This document shows positions 10,045 through 18,394 of a stretch of 41,851 nt of DNA, one piece after another (the stretch's first letter is position 1; every line of letters starts with the position of its first letter). The notes under the pieces were generated by a model. That model made no database searches and was not told the DNA's origin. It saw only the letters and a list, made by a program, of their open reading frames with translations. The translations under genes were made by a program, and so were the position numbers. The DNA comes from an uncultured SAR86 cluster bacterium. Lineage in GTDB: Bacteria; Pseudomonadota; Gammaproteobacteria; Magnimaribacterales; Magnimaribacteraceae. Where the stretch lies: the NCBI GenBank assembly GCA_902514295.1, contig CABXQE010000009.1, positions 1 through 41,851 on the forward strand, read 5' to 3'.

Positions 10045-10454
10045 CTTAAAAACAAAACCTCACGTAAATTGAATATATCAACGAAGACAATTAATGAAAT
10101 AAAAAGTGTAAGGCCAAGAAATAGCCAAGTAAGTAGGCTTCCAGATTTTAGAGTTTCTCCTAACCCAAACACTTCTCCTAATAGTTTTTTTACCCCTATC
10201 AATAAATGATAAGTAAAACCCACAAACAGAAGAAAAATGATCAGTTTAAATAGGGTTATTTCTTGAAAAGAGTTTTGTAAATTAGAAAATCTTTCTTCAG
10301 ATTCCAAGGAAATGCTCAGTAGCCACACCAGCAATGGGAAGCAAATAAAGACAGCCAATCCTGAAATTCTATGCAAGAAAGAAGAAAGCCCAATAATTGG
10401 GAGGTTTATTGTAAGTAAATTTAGATTTACTGGTCGGTTATCTTTTTCTATCAC
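10041..10454 (-). CDS. sdhC: Succinate dehydrogenase cytochrome b556 subunit
   Basis: The mature-like sequence IEKDNRPVNLNLLTINLPIIGLSSFLHRISG aligns with the SdhC start of E. coli (RPVNLDL...SILHRVSG). I therefore place the start at GTG 10454 (137 residues) rather than at TTG 10529, which would add 25 unrelated residues and run through an apparent promoter. S24/S25 and R29 match the quinone-site residues, and H83 in TYHLLIGVK matches the heme ligand H84 of E. coli. Three transmembrane helices. First gene of sdhCDAB. Confidence 0.9.
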   Translation of the reverse strand: MIEKDNRPVNLNLLTINLPIIGLSSFLHRISGLAVFICFPLLVWLLSISLESEERFSNLQNSFQEITLFKLIIFLLFVGFTYHLLIGVKKLLGEVFGLGETLKSGSLLTWLFLGLTLFISLIVFVDIFNLREVLFLR

Positions 10455-10478
10455 TTTTCTTGTAGAAATTGCTTTTGT

Positions 10479-10499
10479 GAGTGCATTTAAAGCACACTC
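10479..10499 (-). promoter_or_regulatory. Inverted repeat at the sdhC transcription start (candidate operator)
   Basis: GAGTG...CACTC outer arms surround GTGC (10481-10484) and GCAC (10492-10495) on either side of a TTTAAA-type core. The element sits at the predicted +1 of the sdh promoter, a usual repressor position. No known binding protein is recognised. Confidence 0.4.
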
Positions 10500-10528
10500 A
10501 TTATAGTTTCTGAGATGATCAAATACCA
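10500..10528 (-). promoter_or_regulatory. Predicted sigma70 promoter of sdhCDAB
   Basis: On the minus strand TTGGTA (10523-10528) and TATAAT (10500-10505) are separated by 17 bases (10506-10522). The -10 is a perfect consensus. It lies 46 bases upstream of the GTG chosen for sdhC and just after the end of the upstream MFS gene, so the sdh operon appears to have its own promoter. Confidence 0.55.
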
Positions 10529-10535
10529 ATACCTT

Positions 10536-11777
10536 TTAATCGGTATTTACTGGGCTCAACTTAGGCAAGATAAATAAAATAACCAGAAATAAGGGCAAGA
10601 TAAATAAGAAAGGTAAATTAATGGAAATTGAATATAACAATCCACTTAAGAAAGGCCCTAAAGTAAAACCCAATCCAGGAGCTACCATTGCTAATCCGAC
10701 AGCTGCCCCTTGGTTGTTTGGATCAGCATTTAAAGAAGCTGATGCAGTGTACCCTGGCGAAGCAAGCCCCATGGCCAATCCCATAATAGCCATTCCAAAG
10801 TAGATGTAAGTGTAGGAAGGAGAAAAAACAATAATAAGACTACTAAGAACAAACAAAGGAATTGAATACTTTATTAACTCTAAAGGGGGTCCCTTAAATC
10901 TTTGAACGAAGGTTAATTGAGAAACGATGGCCATCAACGCCATGGTTCCAAGGAGTAGAGCCGTTGATCTGGCAGTCTCATCTAAAGTTAAAGAGAATCT
11001 ATCCTGGATATAGTAGGCGGTAACAGATTGCACTATTGCAAATGAAGTAAAAACTATTACACCTATGGAAATAAGCAATTTTAAATTCTTATCAAGTGCA
11101 GGTCTTTCTGAATTCAATTCATCTGAATCAGTGCTTTTCTTATTCGGTAAAAATAATAAAACAAAGAAAATAGCAATTATCATTAAAAATGACATTACGA
11201 TCAAAGGGGTTAATAAAGCAAACCCTTCAATCTTAGAATTAAAGATGTTAATTCCTATTATGGAGCCAACCAAGACAGGTCCTAAAATTGTTCCTATGTT
11301 ATTTGCTGCCCCAAATTTTCCCATGCCTGAAGACCTTTCTTCCAAGGAAGTAACATCGGCTACATAAGCACCAGTAGCTGGACGCGAAGCCGCCCCAACA
11401 GCTGAATTTATAATTCTAGAAACCAAGAGTATAAATAGAAGAAGAAAACCCGAAACATAGCCAATAAGACCTATCGAAGCAGAATATAAAAAGATTATAT
11501 TGGATAAAACATAACCTGTTAGCCCTACAAGTAAAACCGACTTTCTTCCTATCCTGTCACTAAGCCTTCCCCAAAAAGGAGTAAATATAATAAACATAGC
11601 AGCTGAAATAGAAACAACTGTATTAATTTCCATCTCAGAAAAACCAAATTCTCTACCGATTATAGGCATAGTTTGCCAATAGACTGACTGCCCCATACTG
11701 ACAAAAATTATTATCAGCATTAAGCTATATAAAATCTTAGAATCTTCCTGAAGAGCTTCCGTGCTTTTTAAATTCAT
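10536..11777 (-). CDS. MFS transporter, DHA1 (TetA-like) drug/metabolite exporter type
   Basis: A 413-residue, 12-helix major facilitator. Motif A between helices 2 and 3 is clear (GRLSDRIGRKS, about residues 69-79), and ARSTALLLGTMALMAI and LAMGLASPGYTASAS mark the second half. The family exports drugs or small metabolites by proton antiport; the substrate is unknown. The ATG overlaps the preceding oligopeptidase stop by 4 bases, so the two are co-translated. It could export dipeptides or handle products of the peptidase, but that is only suggested by position. Confidence 0.85.
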   Translation of the reverse strand: MNLKSTEALQEDSKILYSLMLIIIFVSMGQSVYWQTMPIIGREFGFSEMEINTVVSISAAMFIIFTPFWGRLSDRIGRKSVLLVGLTGYVLSNIIFLYSASIGLIGYVSGFLLLFILLVSRIINSAVGAASRPATGAYVADVTSLEERSSGMGKFGAANNIGTILGPVLVGSIIGINIFNSKIEGFALLTPLIVMSFLMIIAIFFVLLFLPNKKSTDSDELNSERPALDKNLKLLISIGVIVFTSFAIVQSVTAYYIQDRFSLTLDETARSTALLLGTMALMAIVSQLTFVQRFKGPPLELIKYSIPLFVLSSLIIVFSPSYTYIYFGMAIMGLAMGLASPGYTASASLNADPNNQGAAVGLAMVAPGLGFTLGPFLSGLLYSISINLPFLFILPLFLVILFILPKLSPVNTD

Positions 11778-13906
11778 AACTTATTATCCACTCTTATTAA
11801 AAAAGCATATTCCATTGCAACTTCTTTAAGACTCTCAAATCTGCCGCTAACGCCACCGTGACCCGCACTCATGTTTACTTTAAATAATATTGGGTTCTTG
11901 CTGGCTTTGTAATCTCTTAATTTAGCCACGTACTTTGCAGGCTCGAAATATTGAACCTGCGAATCCCACAAACCTGCCGTGACTAAAATACTTGGATATT
12001 CTAAATTTTCAATATTATCGTACGGAGAATATCTCATCATGTATTCAAACTCATCTTTGTTTTCAGGATTACCCCATTCATTATATTCCCCAGTAGTTAA
12101 GGGGATTGTAGGGTCCGACATAGTGGTAATAACATCGACGAAAGGAACATTTGAGATGATCCCTTTGTATAAGGTTGGTTGCATATTAACGACAGCGCCC
12201 ATTAAAAGACCTCCTGCACTTCCACCACCCGCAAAAACTCTACCTTTTTTCCCAAAACCTTCTTTTAGTAAACCCTTAGTAACGTCAATAAAATCGTAGA
12301 AGGTGTTTAATTTATTAAACATCTTTCCGTCTTCATACCAGGATCTTCCTAACTCTTGCCCACCTCTTATATGGGCAATAGCAAAAATATAGCCCCTATC
12401 TAATAGAGATAATCTAGTGGAACTAAAACCAGCATCAATTGAGTTCCCATATGAACCATAACCGTAAACAAATAGAGGGTTATTGTTCCTTTTAAATGTG
12501 GTTCTTTTATAAACTAAAGAAACTGGAATTAAAGTTCCGTCTCTTCCTTCAATAAATTTTCTCTCAACCTTGTAATCGCTTTTCGAAAATGGCCCTTTAA
12601 CTTCTGCTTGTTTAAGTAACCTCTTTCCCCCCGTCGAAAGCTTAGAGGAAAATAAACTATCTGGGGTTCGCAGACTTGAATAACCAAAATAAAACTTATC
12701 AGAATAGTATTCAGGGTTTGCTGCTAAATAAGCGCTATAAGCAGGATCGTTAAAATTAATATTTTTCTCAGCATTATCCTTCTTAGTGATAATTTTTAAT
12801 TTCCTTAATCCATTTTTTCTTTCCATAATTACCAAATGATCAGGAAATGCTAAGGCAGACTGTAAAAGAATATCTTCTCTATGAGGAATTAATTCATTCC
12901 ATTCGTCCTTGTACGAAGATTTTTTTAAATCAACTGCCATCAATCTAAAGTTCTTCGCCAGCCAATTCGTTTCTATTAAAAATCGATTATTTTCTGGATC
13001 ATGTTCAATTGAATAAAGATGATCAGACTCCCTTTTTAAGAAGATATAAGGAGATTCTTCTGGTGACTCTGAATCGATCAACCTAACTTCAGAGCTTGTA
13101 GTAGAAGAAATATTTACTTCAATAAATTGCATTGATCTGGAATTTCCAACTGAAAGGTAGAAAGTAGGATCTTTTTCTTCATAGACCAGAACATCTAGTG
13201 ATTGAGAGGACCCTATTTCATGTCTATAAAGTTTAAAAGGCAACAGAGTTTCTGGATCTCTTAACACGTAAAACAAATATCTTCCGTCAGAAGACCAAGC
13301 CATGTCACCCGAACTATTAGATAATCCATTTTCATACGTTTGACCGGTATTAAGATTCTTAAATTTAATATTGTATTCGCGCCTACCAGTAGTATCTTCC
13401 GCGTAAGCCATCAAATCTTCGTTAGGAGAAATGCTCCAATTAGCTAATTGGTAGAATTCACTACCTTCGGCCAATTCATTGACATCAATTAGAACAAACT
13501 CTTTAGCGTTCTTATTCTTTCTTCTTATATAAATGCCATGCTCATTACCTGGTTCATATCTTCTAAAATATTCGTAGGATTTAAGTCTAACGGGTACTGA
13601 ATCTTCCTTTTTGGGAATCCTGTCAGTAATTTCTTCAAATAATTTATCTCTTAGGTCCTCGCCAGAATCAAACCAGCCTTCAAGATATTTATTCTCAGAT
13701 TCTAAATGGGAAATTACTTCTGTATCTTTTCTAGTGTCATCTCTCATCCAATAATAGTTATCCACTCTCTTTACTCCATGAGCTTCAAAGGTAACAGGAA
13801 CTTTCTTTGGTGTTGGAACTTTGTTATTCAATATTTCTGCGTTTATCGGATTAAGTAACAAGATCAAGCTATAGATTAACAGAAATTTTAAATACCAATT
13901 AATCAT
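11774..13906 (-). CDS. ptrB: Oligopeptidase B-like S9 serine peptidase, predicted exported
   Basis: A 710-residue S9A prolyl-oligopeptidase-family enzyme: beta-propeller, then alpha/beta-hydrolase. The catalytic triad reads S563 (GGGSAGG), D648 (AGLWDSQV) and H683 (SAGHGG). Each is offset by exactly 31 from E. coli oligopeptidase B (S532, D617, H652), so the catalytic half aligns without gaps. Unlike the E. coli enzyme it begins with a hydrophobic Sec-type signal, MINWYLKFLLIYSLILLLNP followed by INA, with likely cleavage after that Ala, which places it in the periplasm. The family cuts short peptides after basic residues. It starts 4 bases downstream of der and overlaps the MFS gene. Confidence 0.9.
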   Translation of the reverse strand: MINWYLKFLLIYSLILLLNPINAEILNNKVPTPKKVPVTFEAHGVKRVDNYYWMRDDTRKDTEVISHLESENKYLEGWFDSGEDLRDKLFEEITDRIPKKEDSVPVRLKSYEYFRRYEPGNEHGIYIRRKNKNAKEFVLIDVNELAEGSEFYQLANWSISPNEDLMAYAEDTTGRREYNIKFKNLNTGQTYENGLSNSSGDMAWSSDGRYLFYVLRDPETLLPFKLYRHEIGSSQSLDVLVYEEKDPTFYLSVGNSRSMQFIEVNISSTTSSEVRLIDSESPEESPYIFLKRESDHLYSIEHDPENNRFLIETNWLAKNFRLMAVDLKKSSYKDEWNELIPHREDILLQSALAFPDHLVIMERKNGLRKLKIITKKDNAEKNINFNDPAYSAYLAANPEYYSDKFYFGYSSLRTPDSLFSSKLSTGGKRLLKQAEVKGPFSKSDYKVERKFIEGRDGTLIPVSLVYKRTTFKRNNNPLFVYGYGSYGNSIDAGFSSTRLSLLDRGYIFAIAHIRGGQELGRSWYEDGKMFNKLNTFYDFIDVTKGLLKEGFGKKGRVFAGGGSAGGLLMGAVVNMQPTLYKGIISNVPFVDVITTMSDPTIPLTTGEYNEWGNPENKDEFEYMMRYSPYDNIENLEYPSILVTAGLWDSQVQYFEPAKYVAKLRDYKASKNPILFKVNMSAGHGGVSGRFESLKEVAMEYAFLIRVDNKL

Positions 13907-13910
13907 GCTT

Positions 13911-15293
13911 TTATTTTTTCCTTCTCTTAACTATTCTTTTTCTCTTTTTTATTTGTCTATCTGTTAATTTATTGGGTTTATTTCTAAAAGGGTTGGACTG
14001 TTCTTTATACAGAATTGCAAGAGGTGTTTCTCCTAAACTTAATTTCTTTCTAAAGAAATTTTCTAGATATTTGGTATAAGAATCTTTTAATTCTTTTAAA
14101 TTATTCCCATGTATAACAATCTTAGGAGGGTTCTTGCCGCCAGCATGAGCGTATCTAAGCTTCGGTCTAAACCTTCCAGACATAGCAGGCTGCTGGTTGA
14201 ATACTGCTTCCTTAAGGACCTTATTTAAAACAGAAGTGTCCAGCTCCTTGACGCTTGTGTAATAAGCTTTCTCAGCCTTCCTTAAAAGTTTCTTTACTCC
14301 TGTTCCTTTTTTAGCAGAAATAAAATGAGGCTCTAGGTATTGTGCAAATCTAATCTTTCTGTTTATGTTATTTTCAAGTTCAATCTTTCTTTCTTCGTCT
14401 AAAATATCCAATTTGTTGGCAGCTATTACTACTGGCCTTCCTATCGTCAAGGTAAGACCAAGCAAATGCATATCTTGATCAACAATATTTTCAGATGAAT
14501 CCAGTAATAAAATTACTACATTGGCTTTTTTTATAGATTCAACTGATTTTGAAACAGAAAACTTCTCGGTCTCTTCTTTAATAGACCTCTTCCTCCTCAT
14601 TCCAGCAGTATCAATTAAGGTAATTTCTTTTGAATTAGTCCTCAAAGGTACTTCTATTGAATCTCTAGTTGTGCCTGATTCAGGTGACACCAGAACTCTT
14701 TCTTCACCTAGCAATTGATTAACCAAGGTAGATTTTCCTGCGTTTGGCCTTCCAATTATTGAAATTCTTAATGAATCTGAAGAAGCAGTGGATTCAATAA
14801 ATTCTTCAGAATCTTCAAAGTTATTCAATATTGTTCTAATGTCCGAAAGGCCCATATTATGTGCAGCAGAAACTTTTATAGATTCTGTAAAGCCAAGTTT
14901 GTCGAATTCACTTGAATAGTTCTCAATTTTATTATTATCAACTTTGTTAATTACGAGGGTTATTCTTTTATTTTGCTTTCTTAGCAAATCTGCAATAATT
15001 TCGTCTAAAGGCAAGAGACCTTCTATAGCATCAACGATAAAGAAAATACTATCTGCTTCTTCTATCGCATTCTTAGTTTGTTTCTTTATAGCTTCAGACA
15101 TATCACTGTCTTCCATACTTATCCCGCCAGTATCAATTAATACTAGAGATGAGTCTTTAACATTTCCGTATTTACGATCTCGCGTTAAACCAGAAAAATC
15201 AGCCACTATCGCTGACTTTGAACCTGTCAGAATATTAAACAAAGTAGACTTGCCTACATTAGGTCGACCTACAATTGCAATTACTGAAGACAT
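13911..15293 (-). CDS. der: Ribosome assembly GTPase Der (EngA)
   Basis: A 460-residue protein with the diagnostic tandem GTPase arrangement: G1 loops at 9-16 (GRPNVGKS) and 181-188 (GRPNAGKS), DTGG and DTAG switch motifs, NKVD at 116-119 and a second NKLD. A KH-like C-terminal domain and a very basic tail (KKRKRIVKRRKK) follow. It acts in 50S subunit maturation. It follows bamB, as in E. coli. A hairpin occupies the short bamB-der spacer and no Shine-Dalgarno is evident. Confidence 0.97.
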   Translation of the reverse strand: MSSVIAIVGRPNVGKSTLFNILTGSKSAIVADFSGLTRDRKYGNVKDSSLVLIDTGGISMEDSDMSEAIKKQTKNAIEEADSIFFIVDAIEGLLPLDEIIADLLRKQNKRITLVINKVDNNKIENYSSEFDKLGFTESIKVSAAHNMGLSDIRTILNNFEDSEEFIESTASSDSLRISIIGRPNAGKSTLVNQLLGEERVLVSPESGTTRDSIEVPLRTNSKEITLIDTAGMRRKRSIKEETEKFSVSKSVESIKKANVVILLLDSSENIVDQDMHLLGLTLTIGRPVVIAANKLDILDEERKIELENNINRKIRFAQYLEPHFISAKKGTGVKKLLRKAEKAYYTSVKELDTSVLNKVLKEAVFNQQPAMSGRFRPKLRYAHAGGKNPPKIVIHGNNLKELKDSYTKYLENFFRKKLSLGETPLAILYKEQSNPFRNKPNKLTDRQIKKRKRIVKRRKK

Positions 15294-15300
15294 CGATTAG

Positions 15301-15321
15301 AAACAATAACTTGTATTGTTT
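15301..15321 (-). other. Intercistronic hairpin between bamB and der
   Basis: Perfect 8-base arms AAACAATA (15301-15308) and TATTGTTT (15314-15321) around a 5-base loop, lying immediately after the bamB stop and 7 bases before the der ATG. The stem is AT-rich and no T-run follows on the minus strand, so a translational or processing role fits better than termination. Confidence 0.45.
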
Positions 15322-15322
15322 T

Positions 15323-16480
15323 TTAATTTAAAGAAAGCTTAAAGATCTTCCCTGATTCATCTACCGCTAGAAGGAAATTCCTTTCTGATGTTAATTCTAA
15401 GATTGGTTTTCTTGAGATCTTCTTCCTTCCTATAAAATCTCCATTTTTTGCATCCAAAAGATGAACGTAACCTTCTAAATCACCTACAGCGACAAGATTT
15501 CTAATAGAGACAGGCGAAGTAAGTTTTCTTAGTCTTAGATCATTTTGTTCCCAAAGGATAGCTCCGGTTGCTACTCCAAAGGCCTTCACAGTATCCTTTT
15601 CATCAACAGCCACAACTCTATTTCCATTTAAACTTAAGTCCTTGATAGTGGATATGTCTTCTTGCCAATCTGGTCTACCTTCCCTTAAATTTATTGCTGT
15701 TATATTTCCTTGGTAAGAAGCTGCTATTAAAAGGTCATTCGTTATTAAAGATTTCCCATCAATGTCTATAATTCTCTCTAACTCAGACTTTCCTTCGTTA
15801 ATGGTTACGGGTATTTCAAATCTAATAGCTCCAGAATCAGGATAAATCATTGCAATTTTTCCATTTGCAAATCCAGCAAATATAAATCCTTGTTCTAAAT
15901 ATGGCCTTGAGGTACCTCTTAAAGTTAGCTTAGGAAGAGTCGTCTGATGAAACCATTGTCTTTCACCCGATTTAAAATCATAACCAGCAATTCTTCCATC
16001 TCCTGTCTGAACAATTAACATATTGCCGTCAGTTACCGGGGCTGTGAGAACTTCACTTGAAGTCTGAGATCTCCAAAGTTCTTTCCCGTCTTTATAGTCT
16101 AGAGTAACTAAATTTCCATCTAAGGTTCCATACATAATAGTCTTAAAATTAACTGCTACACCGCCAGATACTATGTCATTTGTGCTTTTATACCATTCAG
16201 TCGTACCTGATTGTACGTCTAAGGAAGCCAGATAACCTTCGGAGCTAATAAAGTAAACTTTTCCATCGTATACAGCTGGAATTAATCTTCCAAAATTATT
16301 TTCGTTGCCAAAAGATTCAGACCAATCAGTATAAATATCTACTGACGGGCTGATAGTAAAAAGTTCAGCTGGGCCCTCTTCTTCGTCTTCACTTTCCCAA
16401 AATTTTAACCCGCCTAAGGCGGAACACCCGTTGAGGGCAATCGTAAAAATTAATAAAGGGAGTAATTTCAACTTATTCAA
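15323..16480 (-). CDS. bamB: Outer membrane assembly lipoprotein BamB
   Basis: A 385-residue lipoprotein (E. coli BamB 392). The signal peptide ends in the lipobox ALNGC, with the lipidated Cys near residue 19, followed by an eight-bladed PQQ-type beta-propeller with repeated blades such as GTLDGNLVTLDYKDGKELWRS. It is the BamB scaffold of the BAM complex that inserts beta-barrel proteins. Order yfgM-bamB-der matches E. coli. Its start overlaps yfgM by 8 bases. Confidence 0.93.
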   Translation of the reverse strand: MNKLKLLPLLIFTIALNGCSALGGLKFWESEDEEEGPAELFTISPSVDIYTDWSESFGNENNFGRLIPAVYDGKVYFISSEGYLASLDVQSGTTEWYKSTNDIVSGGVAVNFKTIMYGTLDGNLVTLDYKDGKELWRSQTSSEVLTAPVTDGNMLIVQTGDGRIAGYDFKSGERQWFHQTTLPKLTLRGTSRPYLEQGFIFAGFANGKIAMIYPDSGAIRFEIPVTINEGKSELERIIDIDGKSLITNDLLIAASYQGNITAINLREGRPDWQEDISTIKDLSLNGNRVVAVDEKDTVKAFGVATGAILWEQNDLRLRKLTSPVSIRNLVAVGDLEGYVHLLDAKNGDFIGRKKISRKPILELTSERNFLLAVDESGKIFKLSLN

Positions 16481-17111
16481 CTTTCTCTCCTTCTACGTCT
16501 GAAATTTTCATATTAATTAAAGCTCTACTTGTTTGACTTGGAGAATTCTGTAAAGCCCTCATATAGCTAATTCTAGCAAATTCATATTGACCCAATGCAT
16601 TCTCAGCATCTCCCTTTAATTCCAATAAAGATGCAGTTAAAACTTCGGAATTAGATAGAGTGTCTAATACGCTTTGGTATTCCTTTTTGGATATATAAAT
16701 CCTACATAGTCTTACCTTGGCAGCAGTAACTAGAGGATTAAATTCTTCTGATGAATCAGAATGCCTATCAATTACTATTTGCAACAGGTCTATAGCTCTG
16801 TCCTTTTCACCTTTCAAAAATTCTTTTTTTGCTTGATTCAATCGTACAAAATCTGAATATAAAGTTTCTGGGTAAGCATCTAAAAGTTCTTGCCCAGACG
16901 AAGGTATATCTTCATCTGACTCTAAATACTCCTGAAATAAGATCGAGGTCTTAAGATCACTTTCATTTCTGGATTCTTTTACATAGTCTCTTGCAACTAC
17001 GAAAACTACGAGGAGAACAAAAAATCCAATAATTAAATATTTAAATCTTTGCCAGATGGATAAAAGTATTTCTTGCTGTTCTTCTTGCGAAGCTGAAAAA
17101 AAGTTAGCCAT
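16473..17111 (-). CDS. yfgM: YfgM-like membrane-anchored TPR protein
   Basis: A 212-residue protein with a cytoplasmic N-terminus containing SQEEQQEILLSIWQRFKY, one transmembrane helix at about residues 27-45 (LIIGFFVLLVVFVVARDYV), and a periplasmic TPR-like domain. The N-terminal motif, size (E. coli 206) and position between hisS and bamB identify YfgM (RcsB/PpiD/SecYEG-associated ancillary translocon protein). The name rests on synteny as much as on sequence, since TPR regions diverge quickly. Confidence 0.88.
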   Translation of the reverse strand: MANFFSASQEEQQEILLSIWQRFKYLIIGFFVLLVVFVVARDYVKESRNESDLKTSILFQEYLESDEDIPSSGQELLDAYPETLYSDFVRLNQAKKEFLKGEKDRAIDLLQIVIDRHSDSSEEFNPLVTAAKVRLCRIYISKKEYQSVLDTLSNSEVLTASLLELKGDAENALGQYEFARISYMRALQNSPSQTSRALINMKISDVEGEKVE

Positions 17112-17119
17112 ATTTAATC

Positions 17120-18391
17120 CTATTTATAGGTTTTCTTAATTCTTTTCTCTAAATCTTCATATGAAAGAGTTTCTTGATCTGACTTAGATCTCAGACCTTT
17201 CATAGAGATAGTTTTATTTTTTAATTCATCGTCTCCCAAAATAAGAGCGAAAGAGGCACCTGATTTATCAGCCTTCTTAAACTGAGATCCTGCACCTTCT
17301 AAACCCATATTAATTTTTATGCCAAGTTTAGAAACATTTTCTCTTAGAGACTCAGAGTACATTATAGCTTTTTGAATGCTCTCTTTAGACAAACATACAA
17401 AAAATAAATCAATATTTTCATTTTCTAGAGACAAATCTAAAGTTTCATTTATTAAGAGAATCAACCTTTCCATGCCTATTGAAAAGCCTGTAGCCGGACA
17501 AGATTTTCCTCCCAATTCCTCAACTAAATTATCGTACCTTCCTCCACCACACACAGTATCTTGTGCCCCAAGCTGATCTGTTTTCCATTCATAAACTGTT
17601 TGATTGTAATAATCTAATCCCCTTACAAGCTTTTGGTTAACTGAAAATTCGATACCAGCGGTACCAAGCAGGAGAGTTAATTCATTAAATTCTTTCTCAG
17701 AATCTTTAGAAATAAATTCAGAGATATTAGGTGCACCTTTTAATAAACTTTGCACTGATTCAGATTTTGAATCTAATATTCTTAATGGATTTTCATCTAG
17801 TTTTCTTCTTGAATCTTCATCTAAATCTTTTTCAAAAGCCTTGAAATAAGCTTGTAAAGATTTTGCATAAGACTTACGTGTCTTTTCATCCCCTAAATTA
17901 TTTATCTCAAGATTGAGATTGCCTTCAATGCCAAGTTCCTTCCAGATTCTTGAAGAAAGGATTATCAATTCAGCATCAATCTCAGCTGACCTAATCCCAA
18001 ATACTTCAGCACTTGATTGTTGAAATTGTCTTGATCTTCCTTTTTGAGGTCTTTCGTACCTAAACATTGGACCTTGATACCAAAGCCTTGGAGAATCAAC
18101 CCTAATAAGATCATTGTCTATAGCTGCTCTAACGCAACCAGCAGTTCCTTCTGGTCGCAACGAAATACTATCTCCACCTTTATCTTCAAAGGTGTACATT
18201 TCCTTGGTAACTATATCAGCAGATTCATTAGATCTTGTAAATAGTTCAGTCTTTTCGACTATTGGAAATCTAATTTCTTCATACCCATAGGAATTAAAGA
18301 CTTTTTGGATAATCTCTTCAGCAAAATTCCACACCCTCACCTCTTCTGGGGGAAGATCATTCATTCCTCTGATTGTTGTAATCTTTGACAT
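17120..18391 (-). CDS. hisS: Histidyl-tRNA synthetase
   Basis: A 423-residue class II synthetase (E. coli 424). Motif 2 is in MFRYERPQKGRSRQFQQ, the histidine-A motif is in LVRGLDYYNQTVYEW, and CGGGRYDNL and GFSIGMERL (motif 3) follow, with an alpha/beta anticodon domain at the C-terminus. It charges tRNA-His. It begins 3 bases after ispG in the minus direction. Confidence 0.98.
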   Translation of the reverse strand: MSKITTIRGMNDLPPEEVRVWNFAEEIIQKVFNSYGYEEIRFPIVEKTELFTRSNESADIVTKEMYTFEDKGGDSISLRPEGTAGCVRAAIDNDLIRVDSPRLWYQGPMFRYERPQKGRSRQFQQSSAEVFGIRSAEIDAELIILSSRIWKELGIEGNLNLEINNLGDEKTRKSYAKSLQAYFKAFEKDLDEDSRRKLDENPLRILDSKSESVQSLLKGAPNISEFISKDSEKEFNELTLLLGTAGIEFSVNQKLVRGLDYYNQTVYEWKTDQLGAQDTVCGGGRYDNLVEELGGKSCPATGFSIGMERLILLINETLDLSLENENIDLFFVCLSKESIQKAIMYSESLRENVSKLGIKINMGLEGAGSQFKKADKSGASFALILGDDELKNKTISMKGLRSKSDQETLSYEDLEKRIKKTYK

Positions 18392-18394
18392 TAG

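Noticed and set aside
10455-10529. N-terminal extension of sdhC from TTG 10529.
   Set aside because: The added 25 residues have no SdhC character and overlap a good promoter and an inverted repeat; GTG 10454 restores the family N-terminus.
15301-15321. Rho-independent terminator between bamB and der.
   Set aside because: The stem is AT-rich and the strand that is transcribed has no T-run after it; T residues follow only on the opposite strand, where no gene ends.
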